Virus record (IMG/VR): IMGVR_UViG_3300044641_007115
Span: 124,001 to 188,000 of that record
DNA: 64,000 nucleotides
Source of the DNA: a virus
Direction: 5' to 3' (one strand)
The notes beneath the pieces are model-generated. The model was not told the DNA's origin and ran no database searches. It was given only the letters and a program-made list of their open reading frames with translations. This document shows positions 40,177 through 48,452 of this stretch, one piece after another. The translations under genes were made by a program, and so were the position numbers. Each line of letters opens with the position of its first letter. Positions within the stretch are counted from its first letter, which is position 1.

Positions 40177-40208
40177 GGCCCGGCGGGAGTGCCGGGCCGT
40201 TTCTTTTC
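40177..40208 (+). terminator. Rho-independent terminator
   Basis: GGCCCGGC GGGAGT GCCGGGCC (40177-40198), then GTTTCTTTTC. Same stem as the terminators at 28443 and 37252. Confidence 0.88.
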
Positions 40209-40398
40209 TGGTGTTCGTCTACATACTACGCAATTCGCACGCTCTTCCCAAATCTGGCACGCGCGCGCGGATGCATGCGGAATCGGGGCCGGAACGTTGG
40301 AAGGTTTTTTTCATGCAGCAAAACCGCAAGTATGTCCGATATGATAATACCCACCGAAAGGAAATCCATAAAATCATAGACCAGTTTTTCGGGCAACA

Positions 40399-40944
40399 TC
40401 ACCGATTCAGTTCCTTTTCAATCGCGTGTCTCACAACACCGTGAAGGTTCCCCGGTGTCAGATGTTGGTGTAAGTCGTCGAACGCCTGTAGAGCGTTCTG
40501 GAAATGAATGCCGATGCCACCGGCGGCATTCCACCGGTCGATGTTGAGCCGGTAGTCGTCGATCAGGATGTCGCCGGGTTTGGCATGCTGTCCTTTGTTG
40601 GCGCGCGGCGGCGTGATGACCACCGGGTCCAGCCGTGGCAAAACGCCGTGGATTTCCAGCCACGTCAATTTATTTTCCCGGCATTGATCCGGCAGATGTT
40701 TCGACGTGCTGCTACAAATTCCAGTGCGGGTGATTCCCATGACGTATTCCAGCAAAAGCCGGGACCCTTTCATCCACGGAAGATCGCGGAAAAAGGTCCC
40801 GTGCTTTTCGTAGAACGCCTGTCTCTTCTCGTTCGGCCAAGGATTCGCATGGTCATAGACTTCACCGGTGAGCCGGAAGTATTCCCCTTCGGCGTCTGCC
40901 AGCACCATGTCCATGTCGAAGTAGACTAGCGGGCTTGTGGACAT
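40399..40944 (-). CDS. 5'(3')-deoxyribonucleotidase-like HAD protein
   Basis: 181 residues from ATG 40944. HAD motif I is YFDMDMVLAD, motif II ICSSTSKH, and motif IV ILIDDYRLNIDRW. The layout matches phage and bacterial 5'(3')-nucleotidases (NT5C type), which dephosphorylate dNMPs and adjust nucleotide pools. It overlaps the upstream gene by 19 bp. Confidence 0.8.
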   Translation of the reverse strand: MSTSPLVYFDMDMVLADAEGEYFRLTGEVYDHANPWPNEKRQAFYEKHGTFFRDLPWMKGSRLLLEYVMGITRTGICSSTSKHLPDQCRENKLTWLEIHGVLPRLDPVVITPPRANKGQHAKPGDILIDDYRLNIDRWNAAGGIGIHFQNALQAFDDLHQHLTPGNLHGVVRHAIEKELNR

Positions 40945-41339
40945 TTTTCCCGCCACTGGAACATCGCCCATTCCCAATCCGTGAAGTCGTCCGGCTTAAC
41001 CAGACCGTTCAGCGTGCGATCATACAGCCGCTCCGGGAGCACGATACAAACCGCCGTCAGTGCGCCGTTGAGCGCTTCCATCGATTCGTTGAACGAACAC
41101 CACGGGAACGGGTTGTCCGGCGACTGCAACAGCGCTTCGAGTTCCAGAAGCGAACTCTGATATCCGCCATTGAGCACGACCACCGTCTTGTGATTGTCTT
41201 CCCACTCACACAACGTTGCCGCTTGCCCGGATTCCGGGTCGCTGAAGTATCGCCGCCACATCGCCGAAGTTGCGTGAAGCGACTGGATTCCGGCGTGGAT
41301 TCCCGCCGTGTACATGTTTGCGAAACAGTAAAGTCTCAT
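40926..41339 (-). CDS. Phage protein of the MRLYCFANMY type
   Basis: 137 residues. The start MRLYCFANMYTAGIHAGIQSLHATS resembles a T4-like family with a possible peptidyl-tRNA-hydrolase-2-like pattern (IQ...HA), but the rest is not diagnostic. GGAGAAG lies just before ATG 41339; the in-frame extension upstream is rejected. Function unknown. Confidence 0.55.
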   Translation of the reverse strand: MRLYCFANMYTAGIHAGIQSLHATSAMWRRYFSDPESGQAATLCEWEDNHKTVVVLNGGYQSSLLELEALLQSPDNPFPWCSFNESMEALNGALTAVCIVLPERLYDRTLNGLVKPDDFTDWEWAMFQWREKCPQAR

Positions 41340-41350
41340 TCTTCTCCATT

Positions 41351-41752
41351 CTAACTGATGTGACCAAGCGCGCGTGCCCACCGAAGAACGCCGTGTTGCT
41401 TGGTGATCGGCACACACGATACCACTATCCGTTCGACCAGCGCGTCCAGTTCCTTGCACCGGGCCTTTCGCTTCTCATACCGTTGCGGATCTTTCATGTC
41501 ATAGGACATGTCGAATTCCGCCGTGCAAGGCATGCACTGATGGGCGGGCTTTGGCGACACTTGGAATGCCACCATACGCCAGACGTAGGACGCTTCGCCC
41601 GTGCGCGGGTCGTCTTTCTTGATGGTCGGTTTGCTCGAACGCAACCGATTCTTCCGGCCTTTGATGGCGTTGAACAGGAACTCTTCGATTTCATTGGCCG
41701 GGTTGAATCCGACCAGTGTGGGCATTTCGCGGGTGAAGGATGCAAAGTTCAT
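41351..41752 (-). CDS. Hypothetical protein
   Basis: 133 residues, basic, with one CMPC pair and a Lys/Arg-rich middle (AIKGRKNRLRSSKPTIKKDD). ATG 41752 overlaps the stop of the small upstream gene; the TTG extension to 41764 is rejected. Function unknown. Confidence 0.55.
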   Translation of the reverse strand: MNFASFTREMPTLVGFNPANEIEEFLFNAIKGRKNRLRSSKPTIKKDDPRTGEASYVWRMVAFQVSPKPAHQCMPCTAEFDMSYDMKDPQRYEKRKARCKELDALVERIVVSCVPITKQHGVLRWARALGHIS

Positions 41753-41753
41753 G

Positions 41754-41903
41754 TTAGTACCCAAGAACCCAACCGATCACGTTCAGGACGAAGCTCTCGA
41801 ACTTCGTCTCTTCAGACTTCATCGGCAACGCAAGGGCATTGCGACGGGCTTGTTTGCGGAAGGCGTTCATTCTCTGAGTCGTGATGGCGGCGGCGTAAGT
41901 CAT
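41754..41903 (-). CDS. Small protein at head of early operon
   Basis: 49 codons: basic first half (TTQRMNAFRKQARRNALA), hydrophobic end (SFVLNVIGWVLG). A strong GGAGAGAG site and a consensus promoter directly upstream support it. Possibly membrane-associated. Confidence 0.6.
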   Translation of the reverse strand: MTYAAAITTQRMNAFRKQARRNALALPMKSEETKFESFVLNVIGWVLGY

Positions 41904-41923
41904 TTCGTTCTCTCTCCATATTC

Positions 41924-41952
41924 AGAGTAGCAAACGCTGACTTATATGTCAA
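41924..41952 (-). promoter_or_regulatory. Early promoter
   Basis: Minus strand TTGACA (41947-41952), 17-bp spacer, TACTCT (41924-41929), followed by TATGGAGAGAG-type ribosome site. Nearly the same promoter as at 43835. Confidence 0.8.
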
Positions 41953-41962
41953 CACCTTTTTT

Positions 41963-42352
41963 TCAAATTTCGTCGCTGGCCTTGAGTTTTCCTTCGATGG
42001 CCTTATTCACGGTCGCGGTGGATGTTCGGAAGAACCGGGCGATGTCCGGGATCGTCCATTTTTCCTTCTTGTTGTAGTACAGATCCCGCATGTGATCGAT
42101 TTCTTCCCGCGTGTGCTTGGGCGGGCGTCCGCGCGTGTGCCCGCCCGCGCGGGTGTTTTTCTTGAGTAATGCGGTGTAGTGGTCAGCATCTTCCTTCGGC
42201 CCGTGTTTGCTATACACCTTCAGCATTGACATCCGAACGATGCGGCACTCCATTGGCGTTCGGAAGTCATGCATGCCGCCCCGTGGACAGTTGGCGTACT
42301 TGATGTCTTCGGTCGCCGAAATGTCGCACTTCGCACAGATGTGGCCGGTCAT
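41963..42352 (-). CDS. DNA-binding protein, zinc finger plus helix-turn-helix
   Basis: 129 residues: ICAKCDISATEDIKYANC zinc motif at the start, a basic GGHTRGRPPKHT segment (AT-hook-like GRP core), and a resolvase-like helix-turn-helix at the end (IPDIARFFRTSTATVNKAIEGK). A candidate early regulator. ATGA overlap with the upstream gene. Confidence 0.7.
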   Translation of the reverse strand: MTGHICAKCDISATEDIKYANCPRGGMHDFRTPMECRIVRMSMLKVYSKHGPKEDADHYTALLKKNTRAGGHTRGRPPKHTREEIDHMRDLYYNKKEKWTIPDIARFFRTSTATVNKAIEGKLKASDEI

Positions 42353-42873
42353 TCCTCTTCCGCCCCGATAGCGAATTTGAATTCGGCGGCGATAGCCCGG
42401 CCCGCATCGGTGATTCGCAACACCTTGGTTTCGTTGTCCCGGAGCAAACTGGATGCCATTTTCAGTCCCACAGACATTGACTTCCATGCTTCGGTTATCT
42501 CTTCCGTTTCACCCGGCGCGATCAACACCGGATCGTATGGCCCATGTTGTCGGGCCATTTCAAAAACCCCGTGAAAAATGGCATCCGCTGTCTGTGACCG
42601 CTTCGCCCGCGTCGCTTCGTCGTAGAGGAATTCCGACTGGATCAAGCCTTTGTTCTCAAGCGCGCTGAGAGTGTCCTGACGGACGTGGTAGGTGGGAACC
42701 TGACCGTCATGCAATTCCGGCATCGGACCCGGCGACCAGTTCTTGTATTTGCGCGCGGCTTCCCGGAGCACACCGATCTGTAATGCGGACAAACCATGTT
42801 TCTTGGTGACCGCGATACCCAATTTGCCCGCCGAAGCGCGGCGCTGATCCAGTGTCATTTCGGTGGCGTTCAT
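42349..42873 (-). CDS. Hypothetical protein, possible winged-helix
   Basis: 174 residues, not recognised; LSALQIGVLREAARKY then VRQDTLSALENKGLIQ look like two winged-helix half-motifs, and VLRITDAGRAI a wing. Start and stop overlap both neighbours (ATGA each side). Confidence 0.55.
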   Translation of the reverse strand: MNATEMTLDQRRASAGKLGIAVTKKHGLSALQIGVLREAARKYKNWSPGPMPELHDGQVPTYHVRQDTLSALENKGLIQSEFLYDEATRAKRSQTADAIFHGVFEMARQHGPYDPVLIAPGETEEITEAWKSMSVGLKMASSLLRDNETKVLRITDAGRAIAAEFKFAIGAEEE

Positions 42874-43313
42874 TTCTTCCCTTTCGCTTGGCAGAGCCAG
42901 CACGGTGACGCCTTCTTCTCCGCTTCACCGGTGGCGATATCGGCGTCTGTTCCGTTGATGATGACTTCACAGGTATGGCCGCACGTATGAGTAACGGCGA
43001 ATTTCACAGTTCGCGTGGTTCGACTGGCCGAACGATCCAAGAACGAACGGAGCGTTGCCGCGAAGCTGTTGGACTTGCGGAAAACACTCTGTAGCGTCGT
43101 CAGGGAGTTGCGGTCGGACGTATCGGCGTGAAGGGCTTTGATGCCTTCTTCCACAACGTCGTAGTATTTGTTGAAGGCGGCTTCAACGTCGGCTTGACAT
43201 TGGACCGCATCCAATTCTTTGTCCAGCGTCACTTCCGCCGCGTCCATCGTCGGAAGGAAGGCTTTGACGTTTTCCCACGTCAGTTTACGGGTTAGGTCGT
43301 TCCATTCACTCAT
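42870..43313 (-). CDS. Hypothetical protein with zinc motif
   Basis: 147 residues, helical body and a C-terminal CGHTC...CWLC zinc site. ATG 43313 overlaps the end of the upstream gene; a GTG at 43322 is the alternative. Part of the early operon. Confidence 0.55.
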   Translation of the reverse strand: MSEWNDLTRKLTWENVKAFLPTMDAAEVTLDKELDAVQCQADVEAAFNKYYDVVEEGIKALHADTSDRNSLTTLQSVFRKSNSFAATLRSFLDRSASRTTRTVKFAVTHTCGHTCEVIINGTDADIATGEAEKKASPCWLCQAKGKK

Positions 43314-43506
43314 GATCTTCACCAGCCAATCTGTTTCGTTCCTTGATCCAAAATTCTACATCATTTCCTAGCCGGGTTCCGTAGACTCCCGACGTATGCC
43401 ATTCTGACGCCGCGCCGCCTTCAAAGTAGAAATACCCGCTTGCTCGAACCAATCGTTCCGGGATTCCACGCCGCTGAAATTCGGCATTGACGGTCGCAAC
43501 GGTCAT
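43306..43506 (-). CDS. Small hypothetical protein
   Basis: 66 residues, mixed fold (TVATVNAEFQRRGIPERLVRASGYFYF), resembling small DNA-mimic or phage nucleotide-binding proteins only loosely. GGTGAAGAAG site before ATG 43506. Confidence 0.5.
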   Translation of the reverse strand: MTVATVNAEFQRRGIPERLVRASGYFYFEGGAASEWHTSGVYGTRLGNDVEFWIKERNRLAGEDHE

Positions 43507-43511
43507 CTTCT

Positions 43512-43817
43512 TCACCACTTCTCAACCGGCTTGCTCAGCAAAGCATCGGCGTAGGCGTCGAACCCATCGGCAAGCTGGCGAAGGAAATTCACTTCTTCTT
43601 TCAGAGTGAAGACGGTGGAAGTAATCGCGGAAGTGTCACCCGGCATGCCTTCGTTGTAGGCGGCTTCGAGGATCGCAGCGCGATTGACGTGCGCTTTCAT
43701 GATCGCTTCGACGGCGGCGAACAATCGCTCATGCGTCTCAGCAACCTGACCAGTCTTCACGGCAAGGGCTTTGATGTCGGTCGGGGTTTTCGCGGTAACT
43801 TTCGGGGTCTTTGTCAT
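43512..43817 (-). CDS. Hypothetical helical protein
   Basis: 101 residues, all-helical, no family recognised. First gene behind the 43835 promoter, with GGAGAGACGAC before the ATG. Confidence 0.55.
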   Translation of the reverse strand: MTKTPKVTAKTPTDIKALAVKTGQVAETHERLFAAVEAIMKAHVNRAAILEAAYNEGMPGDTSAITSTVFTLKEEVNFLRQLADGFDAYADALLSKPVEKW

Positions 43818-43834
43818 GTCGTCTCTCCATACTC

Positions 43835-43863
43835 AGAGTAACAAACCACGACATATATGTCAA
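43835..43863 (-). promoter_or_regulatory. Early promoter
   Basis: Minus strand TTGACA (43858-43863), 17-bp spacer, TACTCT (43835-43840). Confidence 0.8.
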
Positions 43864-44051
43864 GAGGTTACCGTAGAAATTTTCACCGGACGATAGTCGT
43901 AGCACTTGTACTGGTCGTTGTAGGTCTTGGTGGCTTCGCCCCGGCGCACATGCATGTTCATGTGGGCGGCGAATCCGAATCCGTTGGCCGGAATTTCTTT
44001 CGGACAGCACATACACCGGCGCGGTTTCATTTTCGTGTGACGTTGTGGCAT
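43860..44051 (-). CDS. Small zinc-finger protein
   Basis: 63 residues: basic N-terminus then RCMCCPKEIPANGFGFAAHMNMH, a C2H2-like finger with CMCC and H-x3-H. Overlapping TAATG with the upstream gene. Confidence 0.6.
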   Translation of the reverse strand: MPQRHTKMKPRRCMCCPKEIPANGFGFAAHMNMHVRRGEATKTYNDQYKCYDYRPVKISTVTS

Positions 44052-44401
44052 TACAATGTTCCCCGTAGTCCGAAATCGGAAAATTTGAAGTTCTCGATGC
44101 GCTCCGCTTCGGCGATGATCTGTTCCGCCGTCCCGGTCAGGTTGACGCCGATCCCCTTGATATCCAAGATCATAGAGAATTCGAAGGCCGGGAACCGTGT
44201 CTGAACGGCTTTCAGCGCCTCTTTCCAGTTGCCAGAGTCCGCACGGATGGTAATCTGATCGATGGTCCCTTCGGAAAACTGACGAATCACTTCAGTTTCC
44301 TTCGTCGTCACGGAATGTTCACTGGCAGTGACGGATGGGTAGATGTTCCCGTGCCCGACTTTGTACCCGTCTATCGGAGGAATGTATCCTTTAGGTATCA
44401 T
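44051..44401 (-). CDS. Hypothetical protein
   Basis: 116 residues from ATG 44401, soluble alpha/beta, no family recognised. TAATG overlaps at both ends, so translationally coupled in a three-gene unit. Confidence 0.55.
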   Translation of the reverse strand: MIPKGYIPPIDGYKVGHGNIYPSVTASEHSVTTKETEVIRQFSEGTIDQITIRADSGNWKEALKAVQTRFPAFEFSMILDIKGIGVNLTGTAEQIIAEAERIENFKFSDFGLRGTL

Positions 44402-44688
44402 TAGAGAAACGCTCCCGCTCCCAACTGGTCCATCGCGTTGGACAATCGCGCTTGCGCGCCCCGGCTGTGGCCTTCGATCACCCACGAATTGTAGCCGGTC
44501 TTCATGCCGTTCTTCCAGCCAAGAATCTCGAACACGCGGTTGGCAAGTTCTTCAGATTCAGTGTATTCGCAGTATTTGCCGCCTTCGGCCATCACTCCGA
44601 CTTCCACTTCATCTTTCTTGGCTTCGAGGATGTGTTTCGGGTCAATCCCGGCGTCGGTCAGCTTCTTGATGATTTGTTTTCCTGACAT
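44401..44688 (-). CDS. Hypothetical protein
   Basis: 95 residues, soluble, acidic; first gene of a three-gene early unit. GGAGAGAAACG precedes ATG 44688. The frame extension to 44715 lies in the promoter leader. Confidence 0.55.
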   Translation of the reverse strand: MSGKQIIKKLTDAGIDPKHILEAKKDEVEVGVMAEGGKYCEYTESEELANRVFEILGWKNGMKTGYNSWVIEGHSRGAQARLSNAMDQLGAGAFL

Positions 44689-44705
44689 CGTTTCTCTCCA
44701 AAACC

Positions 44706-44734
44706 AGTATCGCACAGCGGCACATATATGTCAA
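44706..44734 (-). promoter_or_regulatory. Early promoter
   Basis: Minus strand TTGACA (44729-44734), 17-bp spacer, GATACT (44706-44711). Its TTGACATATATG start matches the 43835 and 41924 promoters. Confidence 0.8.
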
Positions 44735-44826
44735 GTCGGTTCTACTCGTTTCCCGCTGACCGGGTAAAAAAATTTGGTTTGTTCCGCAAAAAACTGGTCG
44801 AGACATAGAATCCAGAGTTTTCGAGA

Positions 44827-45858
44827 GTGCTAGATATTCACGTGCTCTACAATCCGACAAACCCACAATTCATGCGCCCGCATGGAACGCAACTGTCTGG
44901 TGAGGCTACCCTGCACGTTTGTACAGTGGTTAGCAACCCGGTGCGCTATGCCAGCCGCTACAAACTCTTTGAAGCATTCAAGTCACAGACGGAAGGCCAG
45001 CATGTCAAGCTGTGGACCGTCGAAATGGCTTACGGAAACCGCCCGTTCGTAGTTACAGAACAGGACAACGACTATCATCTGCAATTGCGAACTCCATATG
45101 AGATTTGGCACAAAGAAAATGCGCTGAATCTCCTGATGAACCACATTTGTTCCGAATATCCCGACGCGGAGTATTTCGCGTGGGTGGACGCGGACATTAC
45201 GTTCGTCCGGTCTGATTGGGCTTACGAAACCATCCAAGTGTTGCAGCACTATGATTTCGTTCAGATGTTCAGTCACGCACAGGACGTTGGACCGAAGTTT
45301 GAGCCGATTGGATCGCCGCACGTTGGTTTCCTGTATGCCTACTGCAACGATCTTCCGAACCAAGCGAAAAGCACGCGGTATGTGCCGTATGGCTACGGAG
45401 CGGACTTTGCGCACCCCGGTTACGCATGGGCGGCGCGTCGGTCGGCACTAGACAAGACCGGTGGCCTGTTGGATGTGTGCATCCTTGGTTCCGCCGATCA
45501 CAACATGGCAATGGGCCTTGTGGACCAGATGGAACGGTCGATTGACCAGCGTCTTGGTGAACCCTACAAGGAACAGATGCGCATTTGGGGCGACCGCTGC
45601 GTCAAGCACATCAAGCGCAATGTCGGCTACGTTCCGGGGATGATTATGCACCACTGGCATGGCCGCAAGGCTGATCGGCAATACCGGGATCGCGGTAAGA
45701 TTCTGGTGGAGAACAACTACAACCCGCATTACGATCTGAAGCGTGATACGCAAGGACTGTATCAGTTGACCGAACGGAGCACCAAACTCCGGGACGACAT
45801 CCGCAGTTACTTCCGTGCGCGCAACGAAGACAGCATCGATTACGCGGAATCCAACTAA
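44827..45858 (+). CDS. Glycosyltransferase, GT-A type
   Basis: 343 residues. Cytosolic GT-A enzyme: FAWVDADITFVRSDW carries the DxD metal/nucleotide-sugar site, LGSADHNMAMGL and MIMHHWHG are typical of galactosyl- or N-acetylgalactosaminyl-type family members. It may glycosylate phage DNA bases, virion proteins or host surface sugars. GTG 44827 is taken as start; GTG 44842 or ATG 44872 are possible. It is followed by a terminator. Confidence 0.75.
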   Translation: MLDIHVLYNPTNPQFMRPHGTQLSGEATLHVCTVVSNPVRYASRYKLFEAFKSQTEGQHVKLWTVEMAYGNRPFVVTEQDNDYHLQLRTPYEIWHKENALNLLMNHICSEYPDAEYFAWVDADITFVRSDWAYETIQVLQHYDFVQMFSHAQDVGPKFEPIGSPHVGFLYAYCNDLPNQAKSTRYVPYGYGADFAHPGYAWAARRSALDKTGGLLDVCILGSADHNMAMGLVDQMERSIDQRLGEPYKEQMRIWGDRCVKHIKRNVGYVPGMIMHHWHGRKADRQYRDRGKILVENNYNPHYDLKRDTQGLYQLTERSTKLRDDIRSYFRARNEDSIDYAESN

Positions 45859-45879
45859 TCGAAATCTTCGAACAGTTCA

Positions 45880-45910
45880 GGCCGGGCCTTCGGGTCCGGC
45901 CTTGTTTTTT
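45880..45910 (+). terminator. Rho-independent terminator
   Basis: GGCCGGGCC TTCG GGTCCGGCC (45880-45901), then TTGTTTTTT. Confidence 0.9.
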
Positions 45911-45912
45911 GC

Positions 45913-45919
45913 CTAAATA
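45913..45919 (+). promoter_or_regulatory. Late promoter motif CTAAATA
   Basis: Ends 10 nt before the ATG at 45929; no ribosome site between. Confidence 0.6.
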
Positions 45920-45928
45920 CCTTACACC

Positions 45929-46609
45929 ATGTTTGAAGCGTCTTGCCGCAAGGACTTCCGATCCTCTACTGAGTTTTCTGACAAGTTGTTAGTTGGGAAT
46001 CTTCCTTCCAATCAAAAGGTCTTTGTGGCCGTCCACGGGTATCGCGCAGAGTACTCGAAGACGCTGATCGCCTACAAGACGATTGAAACTTCTCTACAGC
46101 GTAAGCGCCCGGAGTTTGGCGCAATGGTTGGTTTCTTCTGGCCCGGATCTTGGTCCTATGCGATTGGATACGTCGCCGCTGACCGGCGGGCGGCACAGGC
46201 GGCACCCTATCTGGTCCAGTTGGTCAAGATGCTTCAGGAACGCGGCAATACCGTCGTGCTGGAAGCGCACAGCCTTGGCAACAAAGTCATGCTGGAAGCC
46301 TTGATGCATATTCCGCCGGGATCGATTGAGAAATACATTATGGCGGCACCGGCGGTTGACAATGGCGTGTTGACGGGGAAGTATGCCGTCCATATCGACG
46401 GACATGAAGGGAAACTGATGTACAGCCGCCGGGACAATGTTCTGAAGTGGTCCTATCGGATGGTGCCCTACAACTGGACAAGCCCGGCCCTTGGATATGA
46501 TGGACCGGCGACGAAGCCGGTCCCGAATGTAGAATTGCTGGATATGACACCGTTCATCGACGGACATTCTGCATACCGCGACGCCGATGAGTTCTACAAA
46601 CTGATCTAA
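45929..46609 (+). CDS. Alpha/beta hydrolase
   Basis: 226 residues. FVAVHGYRAEYSKT (oxyanion-hole HGY), VLEAHSLGNKVM (nucleophile Ser in AHSLG), and a C-terminal FIDGHSAY supplying the His; an Asp lies between. Resembles DUF900-type or esterase/lipase serine hydrolases. Late promoter and no leader. Role unknown; a virion or lysis esterase is possible. Confidence 0.7.
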   Translation: MFEASCRKDFRSSTEFSDKLLVGNLPSNQKVFVAVHGYRAEYSKTLIAYKTIETSLQRKRPEFGAMVGFFWPGSWSYAIGYVAADRRAAQAAPYLVQLVKMLQERGNTVVLEAHSLGNKVMLEALMHIPPGSIEKYIMAAPAVDNGVLTGKYAVHIDGHEGKLMYSRRDNVLKWSYRMVPYNWTSPALGYDGPATKPVPNVELLDMTPFIDGHSAYRDADEFYKLI

Positions 46610-46857
46610 AACATGTTGATGACGTAAGGGATGTCGTCCAGTTCGCTCAGCTTGACATCCACTTCTTCACGGGACATGATTTCTTCCAAGAACTCTTCGT
46701 CCGCCAGATCATCACAATCCACGGCCAAGTTCGTTTGGTCTTCCGTCAGTCCCGTGAGCCGCGTCCATTCGGCGATAGTTGCCGAATGGACTTCTTCGAA
46801 GGCATCCTTGCCCGTGCGTGTGAGCCGGATCAGGATCTTGTCATCCGGTTTTAGCAT
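46606..46857 (-). CDS. Hypothetical acidic protein
   Basis: 83 residues, very acidic C-terminal half (DCDDLADEEFLEEIMSREEVD). Overlaps its upstream neighbour by 7 bp and the convergent hydrolase by 4 bp. No family recognised; the acidity suggests a DNA-mimic possibility, untested. Confidence 0.5.
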   Translation of the reverse strand: MLKPDDKILIRLTRTGKDAFEEVHSATIAEWTRLTGLTEDQTNLAVDCDDLADEEFLEEIMSREEVDVKLSELDDIPYVINMF

Positions 46858-47378
46858 CGCGTGTTGTCCGTTTGCACCTGAAGTCCATCGGAGATTTCTT
46901 TGCACGTCGCGCGGCGCGGCGCAATGGGCATTTCTTCACCGACATGCCATTCCACTTCAACATGCCCAACGCGGTTGTAGATCCGGCACTGTGCCATCAC
47001 GACTTCCGGGTATTGTTCCCGAACCGCCGCGATAATGCCGCCCGCCAGTTGTTCACAGGAAGCGACAAACACATCACCGGACCAACGATTGTAGATGCTG
47101 TCCGGGAACCGACTGTCGATACTGAATCCCTTTTCATTGACGCCAGCCGTCTTCACGATCAGATCATACTTGAAATGACCGTCCCGGCTGTCGTTGCCGC
47201 ACACATTGGTCGCGGCAAGTTTCGCCAAGGCTTGTTGATTGCGCATGTTGACGGTGTAGGACGGTTGACGCACCTGTACGGGGACCTCAAACCGGGGTTC
47301 GTTCTGAAGGATTTCTTCTAACAGCGTCGAAGATTCGACGACAGTTGTACTCGATACAGCTTTAGCCGTTGCAGCCAT
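46851..47378 (-). CDS. Hypothetical protein
   Basis: 175 residues, soluble alpha/beta, not recognised. Several Cys scattered (NVCGND, VASCEQ, AQCRIYN). In a minus-strand unit with the acidic protein; upstream lies the RNA ligase gene. Confidence 0.5.
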   Translation of the reverse strand: MAATAKAVSSTTVVESSTLLEEILQNEPRFEVPVQVRQPSYTVNMRNQQALAKLAATNVCGNDSRDGHFKYDLIVKTAGVNEKGFSIDSRFPDSIYNRWSGDVFVASCEQLAGGIIAAVREQYPEVVMAQCRIYNRVGHVEVEWHVGEEMPIAPRRATCKEISDGLQVQTDNTRC

Positions 47379-47429
47379 TGATGGTCTATTCTTTCCGGGC
47401 TTGGCCCTTGAATGGTTGGTTTTTCTATT

Positions 47430-48029
47430 CTACTCCCAATACTTCCGGTAGTCGGTACCGTAAACTTCGTTCAACTTGGCGAAGAAAGCATTGGTCTTGA
47501 TCTTGCACATGAAATCGTCGCCCTTGGCGATCACGCCTTCCCACACCGGGTATTGTCCTTCCCGGACTGCCTTGGCGAATTCTTTGGTGAGTTCCCCTTC
47601 ATAGATGACTTCCGCCACCCACGGTAGATCACCGAACATCTTGAGAAATTGGCGCGGTGGAATCAATCCCTTCTTGAACAGGTACACGTCAAACAGACGG
47701 AGTTCCATCGGATCGCCGGGCACGTGCTGACCGGCGAATGAGCCGGGGCCGAAATACTCGGTAAACGCAGTGATTCGTTGACACTTCGGGTCCTGATCCT
47801 TCACCCGGCGGACAATTTCGTCTCCCATCGTGTTCAAGAAAATGGGAATCGCCGGGGCATAGACTTCATCGGTGCGGTCGAAGAGACGCTTCCGGGTGCC
47901 GAATTTGTGCCAGCCCTGTTTGAGCGACCATTCCCACCGAAGATTCGAACCGTCATATTTGTAGAAGGCGATGCACTGTTTTCCATACGGTGCGCCCGCG
48001 CTTCCTTCGATGCTAGGATATTGTTCCAA
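47430..48029 (-). CDS. RNA ligase (Rnl2-like nucleotidyltransferase)
   Basis: 199 residues. Ligase motif I AFYKYDGSNLRWEWS (adenylated Lys24), motif III-like AFTEYFGPGSFAG, motif IV WEGVIAKG and motif V CKIKT, in correct order; only the catalytic domain is present. Such enzymes seal RNA nicks, for example in tRNA repair. TTG start overlapping the upstream ART-fold gene by 17 bp, with no ATG available until mid-protein. With the CCA enzyme and the ART-fold protein it forms an apparent RNA-processing operon, of interest given the split and permuted tRNA genes at 5767-13528. Confidence 0.8.
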   Translation of the reverse strand: MEQYPSIEGSAGAPYGKQCIAFYKYDGSNLRWEWSLKQGWHKFGTRKRLFDRTDEVYAPAIPIFLNTMGDEIVRRVKDQDPKCQRITAFTEYFGPGSFAGQHVPGDPMELRLFDVYLFKKGLIPPRQFLKMFGDLPWVAEVIYEGELTKEFAKAVREGQYPVWEGVIAKGDDFMCKIKTNAFFAKLNEVYGTDYRKYWE

Positions 48030-48450
48030 ACGCCAAACCTTTCTGTGCGGTGTCGAGCCTGAACAATACGTTCAGATCGTACTCACCCACTTTGTTGATT
48101 TTTTCGGGCGGGATGATTTCGGTGATGATGATCGCCGGTGTTCTCTCATGATACACCCACGACCCTAGTTTACCGTCGTGTTGAATTTCGACCGGCTGGC
48201 CGTCACGAAAAAGCAGAGAACCACTGTCATATTCGACAGACAGTTGAACTACCTGTGTGGTGTTCTTGGTCATCGTTTGCCACAGGATCGATCCGACGTG
48301 TTCGTCTCCGACTAAAGGCCGGGACCACACCCACACACCGAAGAGCGGGCCTAGTGTCGCTAGGTCCGGTTTCTCTATGGTGTATGGGCGTAGCCCTTCG
48401 GAACGGATGTGTCGATAGTTTTCCAGACTGGTGTAGTGGTATCCGATCAT
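48013..48450 (-). CDS. ADP-ribosyltransferase-fold protein (DarT/Tpt1-like)
   Basis: 145 residues from ATG 48450. GYHYTSLENYRHIRSEGLRP matches the NAD-binding start of ADP-ribosyltransferase folds such as DarT and RNA 2'-phosphotransferase (H-x-T-S then I-x-x-x-GL), followed by VWVWSRP, VQLSVEYDSGSLL and IITEIIPPEKI as in that fold. It could ADP-ribosylate nucleic acid or remove 2'-phosphates from ligated tRNA using NAD. Its position between CCA and RNA ligase genes favours an RNA role; this is inference. Confidence 0.6.
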   Translation of the reverse strand: MIGYHYTSLENYRHIRSEGLRPYTIEKPDLATLGPLFGVWVWSRPLVGDEHVGSILWQTMTKNTTQVVQLSVEYDSGSLLFRDGQPVEIQHDGKLGSWVYHERTPAIIITEIIPPEKINKVGEYDLNVLFRLDTAQKGLAFGTIS

Positions 48451-48452
48451 GC